From: an uncultured bacterium
GTDB taxonomy: Bacteria > Actinomycetota > Coriobacteriia > Coriobacteriales > Coriobacteriaceae
Length of the DNA: 64,000 nucleotides
Assembly (NCBI GenBank): GCA_905215525.1
Contig: CAJMQJ010000004.1
Span: 129,589 to 193,588, forward strand
Reading direction: 5' to 3'
In this document: one piece after another, positions 60,943-64,000 of the stretch
Position numbering within the stretch: position 1 is the first letter of the stretch
Layout: the number at the start of each line of letters is the position of its first letter
Translations under genes and position numbers: made by a program
The notes under the pieces: model-generated
The model's database searches: none
The model's input: the letters and a program-made list of their open reading frames with translations, nothing else
Told to the model about the DNA's origin: nothing

Positions 60943-62835
60943 ATGGAGATGGATGACAACAAACGTAGACGGAATATGATCCTCTACGTGCTCATCGCCT
61001 TCGTCGTCTACCTCGTGCTTTCGACCGTTCTGTTCCCCAACATCGGTCACACGCAGCAGATTACGAAGACCGATTACTCGACGTTTGTCAAAGCACTCGA
61101 CAAGAAGAGCGTCGACAAGGTCGAATATAACACCGACGATTACACCATTTATTACACCAAGAAGGGCGAGGACGAGAATATCGCCTACAAGACGACCGGC
61201 GTGCCGAGCGACACGGGCTTTACCGATCGCGTGCTCGAGGCCGGCGCCTCGCTGGAGTCGGTTGTCCCCGACAAGAACTCGGGCCTGATGACTTACTACT
61301 TGCTCACGCTCGTCCTTCCCATGGCGATTTTCTTCCTCATCGGCTGGTGGCTCAACCGCCGTATGAAGAAGGCCATGGGCGATGACGGCCCGTCCATGAA
61401 CTTTGGTGGCGGCGGCTTTGGCGGCGGTGGTCTGGGTAAGTCCGGTGCGCGCGTTATCGCCTCCAAGGATGTTGGCGTGACCTTTAAGGATGTCGCTGGT
61501 CAGGAAGAGGCCAAGGAATCCCTGAAGGAGGTTGTCGACTTTCTGGAGAAGCCGCAGCGCTATGAGGAGATCGGCGCCAAGCTGCCGCGCGGCGCTCTTC
61601 TCGTGGGCCCTCCGGGCACCGGTAAGACCCTGCTTGCCAAGGCTGTTGCCGGCGAGGCGGGCGTTCCGTTCTTTAGCATTTCGGGCTCTGAGTTTGTCGA
61701 GATGTTTGTGGGCCGCGGTGCCGCCAAGGTTCGCGACCTGTTTAAGCAGGCCAAGGAAAAGGCCCCGTGCATCGTGTTTATCGACGAGATCGATACCATC
61801 GGCAAGAAGCGTGACGGCGGTGGCTTTAGCGGTAACGACGAGCGCGAGCAAACGCTCAACCAGCTGCTGACCGAGATGGACGGCTTCGATAACCACAAGG
61901 GTATCGTCGTCCTCGCTGCGACCAACCGTCCCGATAGCCTTGACCCGGCCCTGTTGCGCCCCGGCCGCTTTGACCGCCGCATCCCCGTCGAGTTGCCCGA
62001 TCTGACCGGCCGTAAGAACATTCTCGAGCTCCACGCCAAGAGTGTGAAGACCCAGCCGCCGATCGATCTGACCGCGATCGCCCGCGCCACGCCTGGTGCC
62101 TCGGGCGCCGATCTGGCTAACATCATCAACGAGGGCGCGCTGCGCGCCGTCCGCGAGGGTCGCAAACGCGCGACGCAGGATGACTTTGAGGAGTCAGTGG
62201 AGGTCGTCATCGCTGGCCAGCAGCGTAAGTCGACGGTGCTGTCCGACCACGAGAAGCAGGTCGTTTCCTACCACGAGATCGGCCACGCCATCGTCGCTGC
62301 CCGCCAGAAGGGCTCGGCTCCGGTCACGAAGATCACTATCGTGCCGCGCACGAGCGGCGCTCTTGGCTACACCATGCAGGTCGAGGAGGACGAGCGCTTC
62401 CTGACGACGCGCCAGGAGGTGCTCGACAAGCTCGCCGTCTACTGCGGCGGACGTGCTGCCGAGGAGCTCATCTTTGGCGAGATGACGACCGGCGCGGCCA
62501 ACGATATCGAGCAGGCCACCAAGCTCGCCCGCAACATGGTGACGCGTTTTGGTATGTCCGATGAGTTTGGCATGATGGCGCTCGGTACCGTTCAGAACGC
62601 ATATCTCAACCAGGACACATCGCTCACCTGCGCTCCCGGTACTGCCGAGCGCGTGGACGCGATTGTCGCCACGCTGATCGAGGATGCGCATGACCGCGCC
62701 CTGCAGATCCTCAAGGAGAACAAGTTTAAGCTCCACGAGCTGGCTCGTTATCTGTACAAGAAGGAGACGATCACGGGCGAGGAGTTCATGAACCTCCTCA
62801 CGCGTGAGAATCCGCTGATGCCAAAGCAGCAGTAA
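60943..62835 (+). CDS. ftsH: ATP-dependent zinc metalloprotease FtsH
   Basis: A 630-residue membrane AAA protease. ATG 60943 is preferred because GGAG lies about nine bases upstream; ATG 60928 has none. Two membrane helices (about 12-30 and 118-135) flank a small extracytoplasmic domain. Walker A GPPGTGKT is at 222-229, with CIVFIDEIDTIG as Walker B. The protease site HEIGH is at 444-448. It degrades misfolded membrane proteins and regulators. Confidence 0.97.
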   Translation: MEMDDNKRRRNMILYVLIAFVVYLVLSTVLFPNIGHTQQITKTDYSTFVKALDKKSVDKVEYNTDDYTIYYTKKGEDENIAYKTTGVPSDTGFTDRVLEAGASLESVVPDKNSGLMTYYLLTLVLPMAIFFLIGWWLNRRMKKAMGDDGPSMNFGGGGFGGGGLGKSGARVIASKDVGVTFKDVAGQEEAKESLKEVVDFLEKPQRYEEIGAKLPRGALLVGPPGTGKTLLAKAVAGEAGVPFFSISGSEFVEMFVGRGAAKVRDLFKQAKEKAPCIVFIDEIDTIGKKRDGGGFSGNDEREQTLNQLLTEMDGFDNHKGIVVLAATNRPDSLDPALLRPGRFDRRIPVELPDLTGRKNILELHAKSVKTQPPIDLTAIARATPGASGADLANIINEGALRAVREGRKRATQDDFEESVEVVIAGQQRKSTVLSDHEKQVVSYHEIGHAIVAARQKGSAPVTKITIVPRTSGALGYTMQVEEDERFLTTRQEVLDKLAVYCGGRAAEELIFGEMTTGAANDIEQATKLARNMVTRFGMSDEFGMMALGTVQNAYLNQDTSLTCAPGTAERVDAIVATLIEDAHDRALQILKENKFKLHELARYLYKKETITGEEFMNLLTRENPLMPKQQ

Positions 62836-62861
62836 AGCCGCGGCCGAGCCAGTAAACGCCG

Positions 62862-62899
62862 ACGCCCCATTTGAGCAGCTTTCTCAAATGGGGCGTTTT
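62862..62899 (+). terminator. Intrinsic terminator of ftsH
   Basis: ACGCCCCATTTGAG pairs perfectly with CTCAAATGGGGCGT across CAGCTTT, followed by TTT. Confidence 0.85.
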
Positions 62900-62916
62900 G
62901 CTTGAGAGGGATGGAA

Positions 62917-63378
62917 ATGAAGATCGTGGTAAGCGCCTGTTTGATGGGCGAGAGCTGCAAGTATAACGGGCTCGACAATTACCACCGCGCGTTGGTCGAG
63001 GCTTGCGAGCGTACGGGGACCGAGGTGCTCCTCGTATGCCCCGAGGTTTTTGGCGGTCTGCCCACGCCGCGCGACCCGTCCGAGATCGTGGGCTGTGAGG
63101 TTCGCACCCGCGAGGGCGTGTCGGTTGATCGCGAGTTTCGCCATGGTGCCCAACGCGCGCTCGATATGTGCGAGCACTTTGGCGGCCCGTCCGAGATCGC
63201 TGCGTGCATCTTGCAGGACCGTAGTCCCTCGTGCGGCGCGGGCCGCATCTACGACGGAACATTCAGCGGCACCCTTACAGCGGGCAACGGCGTTTTCGTC
63301 GATCTGTTGCTGCGTCACGGGTACCGTGTGATTCCGGCTAGCGAGTTCGATCCCAGCATGCTGGAGCATTGTCCATAG
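62917..63378 (+). CDS. DUF523 family protein
   Basis: A 153-residue protein; ATG 62917 follows GAGAGGG at six bases. VSACLMGESCKYNG, CPEVFGGLPTPRDPSEI and LQDRSPSCGAGRIYDGTF are the DUF523 hallmarks, with several conserved cysteines suggesting a metal or Fe-S site. Its function is not established. Confidence 0.9.
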   Translation: MKIVVSACLMGESCKYNGLDNYHRALVEACERTGTEVLLVCPEVFGGLPTPRDPSEIVGCEVRTREGVSVDREFRHGAQRALDMCEHFGGPSEIAACILQDRSPSCGAGRIYDGTFSGTLTAGNGVFVDLLLRHGYRVIPASEFDPSMLEHCP

Positions 63379-63384
63379 CACTCG

Positions 63385-63482
63385 AACCCAACACTTCCTC
63401 ACGGGTGACCGTTTTGGCATCATCCGTGAAGTTGATATTGAGTACGACCCGGTCATCAAAGACGTAGACCGAGTTGACAGGC
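63385..63482 (-). pseudogene. Serine recombinase C-terminal remnant
   Basis: The minus strand reads VNSVYVFDDRVVLNINFTDD then AKTVTREEV, the closing segment of large serine recombinases. The catalytic domain is missing, and the frame continues without a stop into the 3' end of the DUF523 gene, so this is a fragment left by a mobile element. Confidence 0.6.
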
Positions 63483-63582
63483 GCCGTACCCAGGCAGCCC
63501 CTCCCCGCGGCCCTCGCGCAGGAACGCGCACGCGGCCTTCCCGTCTCTTGCGCCCCTCCCGGAACTGTCCACATCAGTGTAG

Positions 63583-63814
63583 CCAATCCAGTCCGCAAAG
63601 GGCTGCAGCCCGGACAACGCGGCGATGGAGGGCTTCTTCGGCCTGCTCAAGAAGGAGTTCTGGCACGGCCGGGACTGGTCGGACTGGACCCCCCGCCCGC
63701 TTCATCGAGGAGCTCGGGGGCTGGATCGGTCGATATAATACGGAGAGGCGCAGCGATGCGCTCGGTGGCCGCACGCCGGCTGAGTTCCGCTCCGCGCTGG
63801 GAAGGGCCGCGTGA
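63583..63814 (+). pseudogene. IS3-family transposase (OrfB) remnant
   Basis: The plus strand reads SAKGCSPDNAAMEGFFGLLK then EFWHGRDWSDW in one frame, and ARFIEELGGWIGRYNTERRS then LGGRTPAEFRSAL in another, shifted in a C6 run near 63689-63694. This is the C-terminal rve/DDE end of IS3/IS150-type transposases. Only about 77 codons remain; a TAG precedes them and the first two DDE residues are absent. It is inactive. Confidence 0.75.
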
Positions 63815-63929
63815 CGGTCCATGAAATCATCCGCAGTCCCCATTCTTGCCCCTTTGGGACAGCTTCTTGTTGGGGCGTGCCTGCCCCAAACCCTGCTAGG
63901 AACGAGTACAGCTAACTGGAATTTTCAAA
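63815..63929. other. Sequence past the transposase remnant
   Basis: Nothing coding is seen. An insertion-sequence end may lie here, but no matching inverted repeat was recognised inside the window. GC content drops sharply after about 63900. Confidence 0.3.
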
Positions 63930-63998
63930 TTAGTCTTTGCAAATTACCTTTGAACCTTCACCATCAATTACAATTCCCTGACGGTTGTTAATTGGGCA
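63930..63998 (-). CDS. C-terminal end of an unidentified gene
   Basis: The minus strand is open from the window edge to a TAA at 63930-63932 and reads CPINNRQGIVIDGEGSKVIC then KD. The codon use is AT-rich, like the accessory DNA at the left end. Too short to identify. Confidence 0.4.
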   Translation of the reverse strand, partial: CPINNRQGIVIDGEGSKVICKD

Positions 63999-64000
63999 TA

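Noticed and set aside
1..64000. CRISPR array
   Set aside because: No set of regularly spaced direct repeats was seen on either strand; the only near-identical direct repeat is the tRNA-Asn pair.

Overview
The window looks like a chromosomal piece of a Coriobacteriia (actinobacterial gut anaerobe), most likely Collinsella or a close relative. This rests on the high-GC housekeeping genes with frequent GTG/TTG starts, the Coriobacteria-type secreted proteins at the left end, and the order rimP-nusA-infB-rbfA-nrnA-truB-ribF-dnaG-rpoD followed by the recG-rsmD-coaD-rpmF-plsX-acpP-rnc-smc-ftsY-ffh block. The taxon is inferred from gene content and was not tested by any search.

Layout. (1) 1-10.9 kb is accessory DNA with lower and uneven GC. 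It holds the end of a hexapeptide acyltransferase, an LPKTA-type surface protein, a truncated surface protein, and then a defence island. The island contains a SMODS cyclic-nucleotide synthase with a SLATT membrane effector (CBASS-like), a KAP-family NTPase, two unrecognised genes and an RloA/RloB (AbiL-like) pair. A decayed copy of one unrecognised gene lies at the left edge in the same orientation as the intact copy. (2) 10.9-22.0 kb is one tightly overlapping operon that matches the Gram-positive Pel exopolysaccharide order pelD-pelE-pelA(deacetylase)-pelF-pelG. It continues into a CotH-like lipoprotein, a VTC-type polyphosphate polymerase domain protein and a DUF4956 membrane protein. PelD has an SDR-like N-terminus and a degenerate GGDEF domain that keeps the c-di-GMP RxxD site. 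(3) 22.0-25.2 kb has a PLP-fold protein lacking the usual lysine, a ModE-like HTH protein and guaB. (4) 25.2-40.3 kb carries leuS, the rimP-nusA-infB translation/transcription operon, dnaG, rpoD and two identical tRNA-Asn genes. (5) 40.4-55.4 kb carries an Asp23/FakA pair, recG-rsmD-coaD, rpmF, lipid-synthesis genes (plsX, acpP), rnc, smc and the SRP genes ftsY and ffh. (6) 55.4-63.4 kb has a DUF134-NifX fusion regulator with two palindromic operator candidates, thyA-folA, an rRNA methyltransferase, a MATE exporter, cobO, ftsH and a DUF523 gene. (7) 63.4-64 kb is mobile-element debris (serine recombinase and IS3 transposase remnants) and the end of one more gene.

How the genes work together. 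The Pel-type operon probably makes and exports a partly deacetylated cationic polysaccharide under c-di-GMP control, with the CotH/VTC/DUF4956 trio as an unexplained accessory module. The 3.4-10.6 kb island looks like a stacked set of anti-phage modules. The rest is core information processing and metabolism with many visible intrinsic terminators.
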